Source of the DNA: Vibrio fluminensis
GTDB lineage: Bacteria > Pseudomonadota > Gammaproteobacteria > Enterobacterales > Vibrionaceae
Direction: 5' to 3'
Length of the DNA stretch: 64,000 nt
NCBI RefSeq assembly: GCF_015278125.1
Contig: NZ_JADILO010000005.1
Coordinates: 1 to 64,000, forward strand
A model generated the notes under the pieces. It was not told the DNA's origin. It did not search any database and was given only the letters and a program-made list of their open reading frames with translations. Made by a program: the position numbers and the translations under genes. Shown piece after piece: positions 53,903 through 62,805 of the stretch (the stretch's first letter is position 1; each line of letters opens with the position of its first letter).

Positions 53903-56074
53903 TTAACTCACACCCAATGCCTTAAACACGGCATCAATCGGGTCGCTGTAGAAACTCACTTGGAATTTCGTAAACGTTTCTGATGGCACGGTGGGAATAT
54001 CCATTGCCGATGACATCGGTAGTAATACCTTGGTTGCACCTGCTTCAAGCGCGACTTGCATTGAGCCTGCTAAGTCGTGAACCGGGTTAACAACACCACC
54101 CAAAGACATGTCTCCTAGCACCACCATTTTTTCCTGCATCGGTTTTACCAACAGGGCAGAGCAAAACGCAATTAAAGAAGCGAGGCTCGCTGAATGGCTG
54201 CTGCCAGAACTTTGCAAGTCGACACAGTGAAGGTGGAACTCATGCTCGGAAAACTTAGCGGCGCCGCTCACGCGGCTGAGGTTGCCACGGAAGTAGTCAA
54301 AACCAACGCGTACTTGTTCTTTCGCGGTGGTATCACCGAACCCGCTGGTGGAATGTTTACCGTTACCTGCGGTTTTTTGCGTTTCTAATCGGTAGACGCC
54401 CAGTTTGCCCGAAGCGCCGAAGCTGACGAAATGCACCACACCCGCATTGGGTGTACCCGCAGGGATCAAGCTGGAACCGCCTTGTTCAGGTACATTCACA
54501 AAGAACTCTTCCAGTGTATCGTTATCAATGTACGAGAAGTTCACATCGTAGAACTCCATGCCGCCAATCTTTTTCAACTGCTCTTTGATACGGCGACGGG
54601 TTTCCAGTGCATAGGTTAAACACACACGTACATCTTCTTTGGTGTATTCACCGTGCGGGAACAACAACTTTAACAGGCCTGATGTCGTGCGTTTCACGCC
54701 AATCACATCACGTTGATTCAAGTTGTTGCCCAGCTTGAAGAACTTGCTGATGGCATCAGAAAACGTCTGTTTGCGCATTTCACGCATAAACTCAGCAAGA
54801 TAGTCTGTGATTAAACCAAAACGGTCGGTGAACAGCTCTGGTCGCATCTTCGGAATTTCCCACCCTGGAATATAACCATGGAAACGGTCGAAAAAGGCTG
54901 AGTCGATCATCTCCGGTGGGAAAGGCTCTAGCAGGTGACTGGTTTTCACCAAGGTTTCGACGCTTTTATCAATGTTACCGACAAACACCATAGAGGCTTT
55001 GGCTTCAATTGAATCACGGCCACGACTAAATGAACCCGAAGCCATGAAATCTTTCATGATCTGAATGCCATCTTTGTCTTTAAAGCGAATGCCTGCCACT
55101 TCGTCGAATGCCACCACATCCCACATGCCCACCAAGCCAACTTGGCGAGAGGACATATTGTAGAACAGGTTCGCCACACTGGTTTGTCCGCCAGAGACAA
55201 GCAAGGAGTTGGGTGAACACTCTTTATAAATATGCGATTTACCCGTACCGCGAGGGCCGAGTTCACAAATGTTATAGTTGTTTTCAACATACGGGATCAT
55301 TCGGTTGAGTAAGTGCCATTTAGTGCGCTGTTCGAGGTTGGCGGGCTCCATGCCCACAGAGCGCATTAGCATGTCCATCCATTGATCCATGTTAAAGCCA
55401 CGGCGCGCTTCAAATACCTCGTTCATGTTCATCGACGGCATTTGGATCGGTTTAACCGAAACCACAGAAAATGGCGATGTCTTCTGGCCTTCTTCAAAGA
55501 AGTAACTCAAAGACACAATGCACCAAATTCCGCCAGTCAGGAGCTTTTCATTGTCCTTGATGATGTTGGCAGGGATCACCGCATCTTTGATGCCCATGTT
55601 TGACAGGCTGGCTTCATACACATCTTTGCGCTGGTTCAGTTTCACCGAAACCTTATCAATCACCTTGTGAGTGCCTTTTTCACGCACCAATGATTTTACT
55701 TTCTCGGCTTCGTCTGGGCGTACGTAGTTATCCGTTAAGATTTGTTTAACACGCGCCATACCCGCATCAATCAAATCATCATCGTCAGACGAGCAGTACA
55801 TACCCAGCAAGTATTCCAATACATACACTGGGACATTCGCCCCTTCTTTGAGCTGTTTAGTCAGATCTTTACGTACTACGCGGCCTTTGAAACGTTCAAT
55901 CATGAGCGCGTCCAGATCCGCCTCTCTCACTGCTTGCACTTCTTCAGCAATGATTTCTTCATGGCTAGCACCAACAGGTTCAAGGTTAAGTCCGAAGTCA
56001 TACTCAGCGTTTGGTGTAGGGGTGTCAGTCTCGCTTTCAATCGGTGACACGGCGTTTATTTCGTTGTTATGCAT
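53903..56074 (-). CDS. brxL: BREX protein BrxL, Lon-like AAA+ ATPase
   Basis: The last gene of type 1 BREX. An N-terminal helical region of about 220 residues is followed by an AAA+ ATPase core with Walker A ELGPRGTGKSHIYKE (about residue 275) and Walker B VAFDEVAGIRFKDKDG, then a Lon-protease-like C-terminus with the catalytic-Ser position in SSGSSHSASLA (about 624) and the Lys in EAGATKVLLPMS. It is reported to bind DNA as a hexameric ring and is needed for phage restriction. The length (723) fits the family. It starts 13 bases after the pglZ stop, on the same transcript. Confidence 0.95.
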   Translation of the reverse strand: MHNNEINAVSPIESETDTPTPNAEYDFGLNLEPVGASHEEIIAEEVQAVREADLDALMIERFKGRVVRKDLTKQLKEGANVPVYVLEYLLGMYCSSDDDDLIDAGMARVKQILTDNYVRPDEAEKVKSLVREKGTHKVIDKVSVKLNQRKDVYEASLSNMGIKDAVIPANIIKDNEKLLTGGIWCIVSLSYFFEEGQKTSPFSVVSVKPIQMPSMNMNEVFEARRGFNMDQWMDMLMRSVGMEPANLEQRTKWHLLNRMIPYVENNYNICELGPRGTGKSHIYKECSPNSLLVSGGQTSVANLFYNMSSRQVGLVGMWDVVAFDEVAGIRFKDKDGIQIMKDFMASGSFSRGRDSIEAKASMVFVGNIDKSVETLVKTSHLLEPFPPEMIDSAFFDRFHGYIPGWEIPKMRPELFTDRFGLITDYLAEFMREMRKQTFSDAISKFFKLGNNLNQRDVIGVKRTTSGLLKLLFPHGEYTKEDVRVCLTYALETRRRIKEQLKKIGGMEFYDVNFSYIDNDTLEEFFVNVPEQGGSSLIPAGTPNAGVVHFVSFGASGKLGVYRLETQKTAGNGKHSTSGFGDTTAKEQVRVGFDYFRGNLSRVSGAAKFSEHEFHLHCVDLQSSGSSHSASLASLIAFCSALLVKPMQEKMVVLGDMSLGGVVNPVHDLAGSMQVALEAGATKVLLPMSSAMDIPTVPSETFTKFQVSFYSDPIDAVFKALGVS

Positions 56075-56086
56075 GCGTAGTTGCCC

Positions 56087-58807
56087 TTAAAAGAAATCAT
56101 CTTCGATGGCGATATCAATCGTCACCGAATGCGCGGGTAGACGGCTGATTTTGCCTTCCTGTGTAATGTCATCCATCACCAATTTGTAATCGGTATTGCG
56201 GTCAAAACCATTCCCTTGTAAGACAAACACCACTTTGCGTTTTCGGTCATCAATGCTGGTGGAGGTGGAATCAAACAGCACGTCTTGTTTGCCTGAAACC
56301 GCTACGCCATTCGGGTCTTCAATCCACACTTTCAGCTTGCGCGCCATAAACTGATCGCCCACAGCATCGGTTTGCAAGAACTCAATCTTGTCGGAAAGGG
56401 AAACCAAACGAATTGGGGAGATAGGCACCACGTTCACTTTCTCTTTGGCGTATTGGGCTTGTTGCTTCTCGGATTTTAAACCTCGGATATGCAGAACTGG
56501 CACACAGATCTCCTGCGGCATAATGCCCCCGTGAATAAACTTGGCACCGCCAACGAAGTTAAAGCGGTTAGAACCTCGCGGCACCATAAATTCAGGGTCG
56601 CTGCCTTCTTTACACAGGTTTGCTGTGGTGACCATTTTACCCAGCCAGTAATAGTCATCCGCAGGTAAATGCTCGCCAATTAAGTAGCGTTTTTTCGCTT
56701 CAATGGCCCCTTGTGGCATCACAGCCAATGCGGTTTTATCGCTTTCCACAACGTCAGAAGTTTTGAAGAGGAACCCGTGATCCGCCGTGACCACAATGCG
56801 GCTACCGTTCAAACGGTTAATAATACGGTCAACCAACTTCTTGATTTGGTTAACGGCATCGGCACAAGCGGCAAAGGTTTGATCTTCCGTTGCTGCTTTA
56901 TCGCCAATGGCATCAATTTGATCGTGATAAATGTAAACCACACGGGCGTCATAGACATTTTGACGACCTTGTTCATTGGTCCACGACATCACCTCTGACG
57001 CTTTAAATGCAACGCCATTGCGGCTTGCCAAGATCTTCTGGCGATTCTCCAACCCATGCACGCTGATCCCATCGGCTTTGTATTCCACTTTGTTGCCCAA
57101 ATGCGCGGTCAGCTTGTTGTGTGGTAACAGTGCCGCCATGCCTAACTGGGTATAAGACGGCACCACACCAAGCTGGGATTTGATTTCAGACTTAAAGCGC
57201 TTTTCATTGTTGAGCTGGTCGTGAATGTCGTGGGCAACTTCATAGCGCAGCGCATCAGAAATGATCACAAACACTTTCTTCACTTGTGATGCAGTATGAA
57301 AGACGCTTTCTACTTGGCGCTGATAAAAGTCGTATTGATTGCTCACGCCTGCCAGTTTCCAGTTATCCAGCAGCTTGTCTTGATCCACCAACTTGCCCCA
57401 GGCAATTGCCAAATCATGCAGGTACCAGTTCACATACAGGTTTTCGATGTCATCAACCAGCCCGGTGCCCTTGAGAATGTCAGCACCATCTTGGGCAACA
57501 TGTGTGGCGTTTTCGCAGAATTGACGGTAGGTGGCATCAAAGCGAAACAAGGTCTGCTCGTAAGCGCGGTACATAGCTTGTGCTGAATCAAAATGAAAAC
57601 CACCGATGTATTGCTGCTTTAGGCTATAAAACTGTTTCGCCGCTTTGATGGCTTTAAGCATGTAGCCATATTTGGGTTCGCTGCGTGACCAGTGTGAGGT
57701 TAAACGCTGCGCCACCAAATCATCCACTTTGGCTTGGTCCAGATCGTTGATCTGATTGGCCAACAGCAAGATCATCTTCTGCTCGGCATATTCAAAGGTT
57801 TCCGATGCGCTCAGGTAACACGGCATATTGACTTGCGACAGAATGGATTTCAGCTCGAACGTGCGCTCAACCTCCGCCGATAACCGATTGTATGCGGCTT
57901 GGTTTTTGCTGTTTTCACGCCAATTCTTGATCAGAAACACCGCCGCCGCGCGTTTTGACGAGTTAAAACCCACGCGCTGTGCGTCTTCATCTCGCTCGCC
58001 ATGTTCATTAATGGGTAACGGCAGCAGGTGAGGAGTAAAGCAGTCCAGTACGCTTTCTTTAGTGGGTAAACCACCATTGAGCAGGCTTTGATAGCATTCG
58101 GTAAACAGCAGTTTTACGGCTAAATCGTGCAATTGTGGCACTGGCTTGGCGTCAGCATCGCCATCACATGCCACGCCGAAGCCAAACTCTTGGTAAGCAA
58201 ATTGCCAAAAAGTGCTTAGCAGGTTGTATTTGGCTAGCTCAGCAAGTGATGTTGTTTGCGCTTCAACGTGCTCATCACAGTGTGCATCCTCTGCCAGCTC
58301 CACCAATAGCTGTTGAACAATCGCCTGAAAGTTCGGTGACTCTACCTTTAGTGTTGCTGCCATTAGCGCCAGCTCGAATTCTTCTTTGTTGGCATTCGTC
58401 GGTAGCAATTTTTTCAGCCGAACAATGCGTTCTTTGTTGGTAAAGAATGTGCGGTATTGTGCTGCCAGCGGGCGAAACTCCATGCGCATGCCTAAATCAT
58501 GCAAAATCATCGAGCTGGAATCGGCGTAGAAAGCGGGCGCGTACAGGCGAATGTCGTACAGCCAATCGCGGGCTGGTTCACTCGGTGTTTGGGTGCTGTA
58601 AAGCAAGAACTGCGTTGTTGGCTCACGCAGTTCAATGCGTTCTTTCACCTGAAAGTGAGAGAAATCATCAAGGTTGATCACCTCAATACCGTTAATCGCC
58701 AGTTGGTCTAGCTGTTCAGTGAATTCTTGATCTTCATCTTGCCAAAGCACTAGGCGGCAGGTATCAAATTTGGCGAGAATGCCTTGGGAAATTTGGTCGA
58801 TATTCAT
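56087..58807 (-). CDS. pglZ: BREX protein PglZ, type A
   Basis: A 906-residue protein of the alkaline-phosphatase superfamily (PglZ domain, PF08665). Metal-site motifs are FVIISDALRYEVAHDIH (about residue 517) and IVVTADHGFLFKTSD (about 675), with a third His in RFNFVGGAKFIHGG. The N-terminal region IDQISQGILAKFDTCRLVLW and the WLYDIRLYAPAFYADSS block are typical of BREX-1 PglZ. It is essential for methylation and exclusion; its enzymatic reaction is unclear. The ATG lies 93 bases after the pglX stop, so it is co-transcribed. Confidence 0.96.
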   Translation of the reverse strand: MNIDQISQGILAKFDTCRLVLWQDEDQEFTEQLDQLAINGIEVINLDDFSHFQVKERIELREPTTQFLLYSTQTPSEPARDWLYDIRLYAPAFYADSSSMILHDLGMRMEFRPLAAQYRTFFTNKERIVRLKKLLPTNANKEEFELALMAATLKVESPNFQAIVQQLLVELAEDAHCDEHVEAQTTSLAELAKYNLLSTFWQFAYQEFGFGVACDGDADAKPVPQLHDLAVKLLFTECYQSLLNGGLPTKESVLDCFTPHLLPLPINEHGERDEDAQRVGFNSSKRAAAVFLIKNWRENSKNQAAYNRLSAEVERTFELKSILSQVNMPCYLSASETFEYAEQKMILLLANQINDLDQAKVDDLVAQRLTSHWSRSEPKYGYMLKAIKAAKQFYSLKQQYIGGFHFDSAQAMYRAYEQTLFRFDATYRQFCENATHVAQDGADILKGTGLVDDIENLYVNWYLHDLAIAWGKLVDQDKLLDNWKLAGVSNQYDFYQRQVESVFHTASQVKKVFVIISDALRYEVAHDIHDQLNNEKRFKSEIKSQLGVVPSYTQLGMAALLPHNKLTAHLGNKVEYKADGISVHGLENRQKILASRNGVAFKASEVMSWTNEQGRQNVYDARVVYIYHDQIDAIGDKAATEDQTFAACADAVNQIKKLVDRIINRLNGSRIVVTADHGFLFKTSDVVESDKTALAVMPQGAIEAKKRYLIGEHLPADDYYWLGKMVTTANLCKEGSDPEFMVPRGSNRFNFVGGAKFIHGGIMPQEICVPVLHIRGLKSEKQQAQYAKEKVNVVPISPIRLVSLSDKIEFLQTDAVGDQFMARKLKVWIEDPNGVAVSGKQDVLFDSTSTSIDDRKRKVVFVLQGNGFDRNTDYKLVMDDITQEGKISRLPAHSVTIDIAIEDDFF

Positions 58808-58900
58808 GGTTGTTTTGTGTCTTGTATCGCGTGCGATTGGATCGCTAAAAATGCCACTGCACGCTCAGGTGCAGTGGCAAACACTGAAAATAGGGAACGG

Positions 58901-61900
58901 TTACTTTTTGCCCGCTTTTACGCCCGTAATGGCTTTCACTTCCGCCAGCAGATTGCCGAACTTGCCGTAGTTGACCTTTACCCCGTCATCGAGGTCGAGG
59001 CTGATCTTCATTTCGGCGTAGTGCTTGAGCTCTTCATCGAAGCTGCGCAGCTCAACCTGTTTTTTCTCCAGTGATTTCAATTCTTTGTCGATGCGGCGCT
59101 GCTCGGCAGGGGAGGCACTGGCACGGCTGTCACGCAAAATGCTGAGCTGAGTTTCCATTTTGCCCATCAGCGGCGTGACGTATTCGGTGCGCATACGTGA
59201 CAAGGTGCCTTCGTTATAGCGGTGCAGGTACACCAAACACTCAAACGCTTTCTCTTTGCCTGAGCTGAACAGCCAGTAAATCGGACGTTTTTTGTAGGTC
59301 TTCATGTGGTCTTTGAAGAACTGGGTAGAAAGATAGCGGCGGATGGTGTCCATCGCGCTTTCGCCTTTCTTCGCCTTGATTGCATCCAAACACAAGCTCT
59401 CGGCCACAAAGTCGAGGTTTTCCTGCAAATGCGCTTCAGGCCAGACCGTTTTCACGAATTGGCGGAAACGCGAAGCGGCATCGTCTTCAAACAGCCATTC
59501 TTCGGCGGCAAGGGGAATAATGCCGTCGTCGTCCGCCGGGAAGGTATCGTAAGCCCCTTCGGCAACCCGTTCTTTAAAGCCTTCGTTACCCGCATGGGCG
59601 TACACCAAACCTTCGCGATCCAGCGAATAGCGGCCCATCATGCAGCCGATGGAGTAGCTTACGAATTCAGAAAGAATCTTCATTTTAATAAGGTTTTTTT
59701 CCTTTATGGGGTCATTCACTTCTTTAAAGGAATATTTTGTATTCGATAGAAGTGTAATATCACTGTCAGTTATTTTCTCATTTTCATTAAGCGAGTATTT
59801 ATACAAATCGGAAATGTTGTCATTAAGCTCTCTTTCTAATTCGATTACTCTCAAATACTCAGATTGATGATGCTCTCGAAGTAGGTTATAGTTTTTAGAT
59901 ATATCACATTCGTTTTGTTCTAATAAAGGTGAGCGTGAAAAATCCCATGAAGTTTCATATTCATCCCAATCATTTTTATGGATGGCTATTAGTAAAGCAA
60001 TTGATTTGTGGCAACTAGGTAGAGCGATAAATGGTACTTTTGCCACGACGCCAGAATTAAAATCAAGTGTAGGTGCAAGAAATTCCATTATTCTATTTGC
60101 TACCCTGCTGTTAAGTAGAGCCATTATTTCATATAACTCTGATTTTTCTTCAGAGAATATACACTGCCCTTTTGTATCGAAAATAAATCCTGCTGGACTA
60201 TATCTGAGTGAAATTCCACCACTAGATAGCGCTGACCATGTTATGGACTCTTTGAAATAATGTTTTATATTCTTTATTGTTCTAGTAGGGGAACCATATA
60301 AGCTTGAAGCGAAATCTAATAATTCTTTACCATTATTTTCCCAATTGATTACATGAAGGTTGTTTCCATACCATTTCCTAAAGCTACCTCCTTTGTTGTA
60401 AGGAAACCACCTGCACTTTGACGACTGGGCTTTGTCGTGGTTTTCAGAATGCTTAGAAAATTTGCTGTTGTTAATTTCGAACCATGCTCTTAGAAATCGG
60501 TCATTATTGCTTGTTGCTAATCCTTGTCTTGGTTTAGAAACGGTTCCAATATTCGTTGGAAAATTAAAAGTTTCTCTGAGGTTTTCATGTATCCAATAAG
60601 CAATAGGACTTCCCGGGATTTTCTTAAAGTCATCCGGTTTAGCGTCAAAGAACCAGCCGCAATCTCGGTTTTGGATTGCTTCCAGAGTTTTCGGCCCTTG
60701 ATTTGCAGAGCCTTTAAAATCAGACAAACGAATATAGCTGCCTTTATAATCAGCAATATGTCCTTTAGTAATGGTAAAGGTACAAATTGGTACGGTCGCA
60801 CCGTCAAAGCCTGAATACTCTAGTTGAACCAGTGATGAAATCACATCTTCATTGATCAGCTTGCTACGCAGTTTTTCATAGCTGGAAATAAACATCCAAA
60901 CAAAAGGCGTCATAAAGCCAAGTTCGCCGTGTTCGCGAGCAAACTTCAGGTTACGCACCATAAAGGCAGAAAAGAGATCTTTTTCGTAATCCTGATAGTG
61001 CTCTTTAAGATACTTTTTCACCTCTGGGGTATGGTATTTACTGCCCATATACGGTGGGTTAGCCACCACCACATCGTATTGTTTAGCTAGCACCAAGGCT
61101 TGTTCCACAATCGGCAATAGGGTGTTTGAAGCCTCTTTTACCGATGGATTGCTGCTTGTTGAGGCATCAAGCAATTTCGCTTTTAGCGCTTCAAGGTTTG
61201 ACAAATGCTCGCGATCAATCTCAATCAATGAACCCAAGTTTTTGGCATCGGCAAATTTCGCTTTTAGGTAGCGCAGCAGCGACAATAAATGGCGATATTG
61301 GCTGGTGGTTTCATCAGCAGCTTTTGGCTCGGCAAACAAATCTAACGATTCGCCAGATTGATGCACGCCATCAAAATCCAGCGTGTTCCAAAGCGCATCA
61401 ATATTCAGGTGCTCGCTCGGTTGCAGTGAATAGATGTTGAGCTTGATGTCACCATCGGCCAAGCGGTTGAAAATACGTTTGTCATCTTCACGGGCTTTCA
61501 TCAGTACAGCGAACTGCGCCATTTGCGCGGCGCGATCGTCGATATCCAAACCGAACAGGTTGTTGTTGAGGATAAGCTCTGGAATTTCACGTTGGCGGTA
61601 ACCGCGCTCAAGGTAAATCTCGCGCAGCACGTCATACACTTCCACCAGAATATGGCCAGAGCCACAGGCAGGGTCGAGCACCTTGATGGTTTCTGGGTCA
61701 ATGCTGGTTGGCGTCAGGGCTTTCAGTTGCGTGACCACATCATCACTCTGCTCAGCTGGGGTGATGTAGTAGTCCATTTTGCTTTTCAGCGGCGAGTCAG
61801 GGTAAGTTGCCATCCACTGTCGGCCCAGCGAGTTTTGCACCAGATATTTCACAATCCAGTTTGGGGTAAACAGCTGGGTGGCTGCGGGAATGTCTTCACG

Positions 61901-62710
61901 CTTGACCACTTTGCCGATCACCGCATCTTTGTGCTCAGAGATATAGAACTGATACAGCCAGCCAATGGCTTCAATCTGGCCTTTTTCTGCATTCAGATCG
62001 CGCCAGTTATCTTCGCTAATATCATCGACTAGCGCTTTTAATAGCGAATCGGTTTTGGTTAAGCCATCAGGCAGCAGCAGTTCAGACGCATCGTCCAGCG
62101 CGTTGAACATCAACGGCATGATCTGGCTGAGCTTGCGGCATTGTGCCAGCAGCAGAGTGCGGAACAGCTCCTCATCTTTGTCACCTGCCATCAGCATCTC
62201 AACGAGTTCGGCTTTGTTCAGACCAAGGTCTTCAGCCACATCGGTTGCGTGTTTGACGATCTCAAAGCCTTCGCCGAACGCTGAAAACGCATCTTGGCCT
62301 TCTGTGCTACTGACTTTCGGCGGCATACTGAGCACACGGAAACCGTGATCAAGGTATTCGTTGACTTCCATATAACGAATGGCGGTCAGGCGGTTAAACC
62401 AAGTAAACGCCATTTCGTTGATCAGCTGGTTAAAACCGTGGCGGTAATCAAAACTGGCTTGTTCGCCTTCCTTTGATGGGGCAATCGTGCCCAGTGCTTC
62501 AATACGTTTAACCAAGCGGTTACGCAGTTGGCCTTCGTGTCGGGTGAAAATGCGGCCTTCAATCAGGGCGATATTGCTTTCAAACTGGACATCTTCCACT
62601 TTGGCTGGTTTGTTTTCGTAAATGCCAAAGTGCGCAGCGCGCTTGGTAACGGCTTGCATAAAGGCCACGCGCGCTTTGGGCGCATAGGCTTTGAGTTTAT
62701 TGGTGTTCAT
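58901..62710 (-). CDS. pglX: BREX adenine-specific DNA methyltransferase PglX
   Basis: A 1269-residue N6-adenine methyltransferase that marks host DNA at the BREX motif. The SAM site is VLDPACGSGHILVEVYD (about residue 352) and the catalytic motif IV is VVANPPYMGSKYH (about 552). Target recognition lies in the middle third. That stretch (about residues 650-1010; bases about 59680-60760) is clearly more AT-rich than the flanks and has a different codon style, suggesting exchange of the specificity segment. The C-terminal coiled coil (AEQRRIDKELKSLEKKQVEL) is family-typical. The gene follows brxC by 95 bases. Confidence 0.96.
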   Translation of the reverse strand: MNTNKLKAYAPKARVAFMQAVTKRAAHFGIYENKPAKVEDVQFESNIALIEGRIFTRHEGQLRNRLVKRIEALGTIAPSKEGEQASFDYRHGFNQLINEMAFTWFNRLTAIRYMEVNEYLDHGFRVLSMPPKVSSTEGQDAFSAFGEGFEIVKHATDVAEDLGLNKAELVEMLMAGDKDEELFRTLLLAQCRKLSQIMPLMFNALDDASELLLPDGLTKTDSLLKALVDDISEDNWRDLNAEKGQIEAIGWLYQFYISEHKDAVIGKVVKREDIPAATQLFTPNWIVKYLVQNSLGRQWMATYPDSPLKSKMDYYITPAEQSDDVVTQLKALTPTSIDPETIKVLDPACGSGHILVEVYDVLREIYLERGYRQREIPELILNNNLFGLDIDDRAAQMAQFAVLMKAREDDKRIFNRLADGDIKLNIYSLQPSEHLNIDALWNTLDFDGVHQSGESLDLFAEPKAADETTSQYRHLLSLLRYLKAKFADAKNLGSLIEIDREHLSNLEALKAKLLDASTSSNPSVKEASNTLLPIVEQALVLAKQYDVVVANPPYMGSKYHTPEVKKYLKEHYQDYEKDLFSAFMVRNLKFAREHGELGFMTPFVWMFISSYEKLRSKLINEDVISSLVQLEYSGFDGATVPICTFTITKGHIADYKGSYIRLSDFKGSANQGPKTLEAIQNRDCGWFFDAKPDDFKKIPGSPIAYWIHENLRETFNFPTNIGTVSKPRQGLATSNNDRFLRAWFEINNSKFSKHSENHDKAQSSKCRWFPYNKGGSFRKWYGNNLHVINWENNGKELLDFASSLYGSPTRTIKNIKHYFKESITWSALSSGGISLRYSPAGFIFDTKGQCIFSEEKSELYEIMALLNSRVANRIMEFLAPTLDFNSGVVAKVPFIALPSCHKSIALLIAIHKNDWDEYETSWDFSRSPLLEQNECDISKNYNLLREHHQSEYLRVIELERELNDNISDLYKYSLNENEKITDSDITLLSNTKYSFKEVNDPIKEKNLIKMKILSEFVSYSIGCMMGRYSLDREGLVYAHAGNEGFKERVAEGAYDTFPADDDGIIPLAAEEWLFEDDAASRFRQFVKTVWPEAHLQENLDFVAESLCLDAIKAKKGESAMDTIRRYLSTQFFKDHMKTYKKRPIYWLFSSGKEKAFECLVYLHRYNEGTLSRMRTEYVTPLMGKMETQLSILRDSRASASPAEQRRIDKELKSLEKKQVELRSFDEELKHYAEMKISLDLDDGVKVNYGKFGNLLAEVKAITGVKAGKK

Positions 62711-62805
62711 TGGTGTTCTCTATCCCAGCGCATAGGCGCTGTAAGGCAAATTTAAACAACACCGTCCATGGTGATTTTATTGCGGTATCCCACCGCAACG
62801 GCAAA

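Noticed and set aside
61523..62032. 169-residue plus-strand ORF inside pglX
   Set aside because: Antisense shadow of the conserved methyltransferase domain containing motif I.
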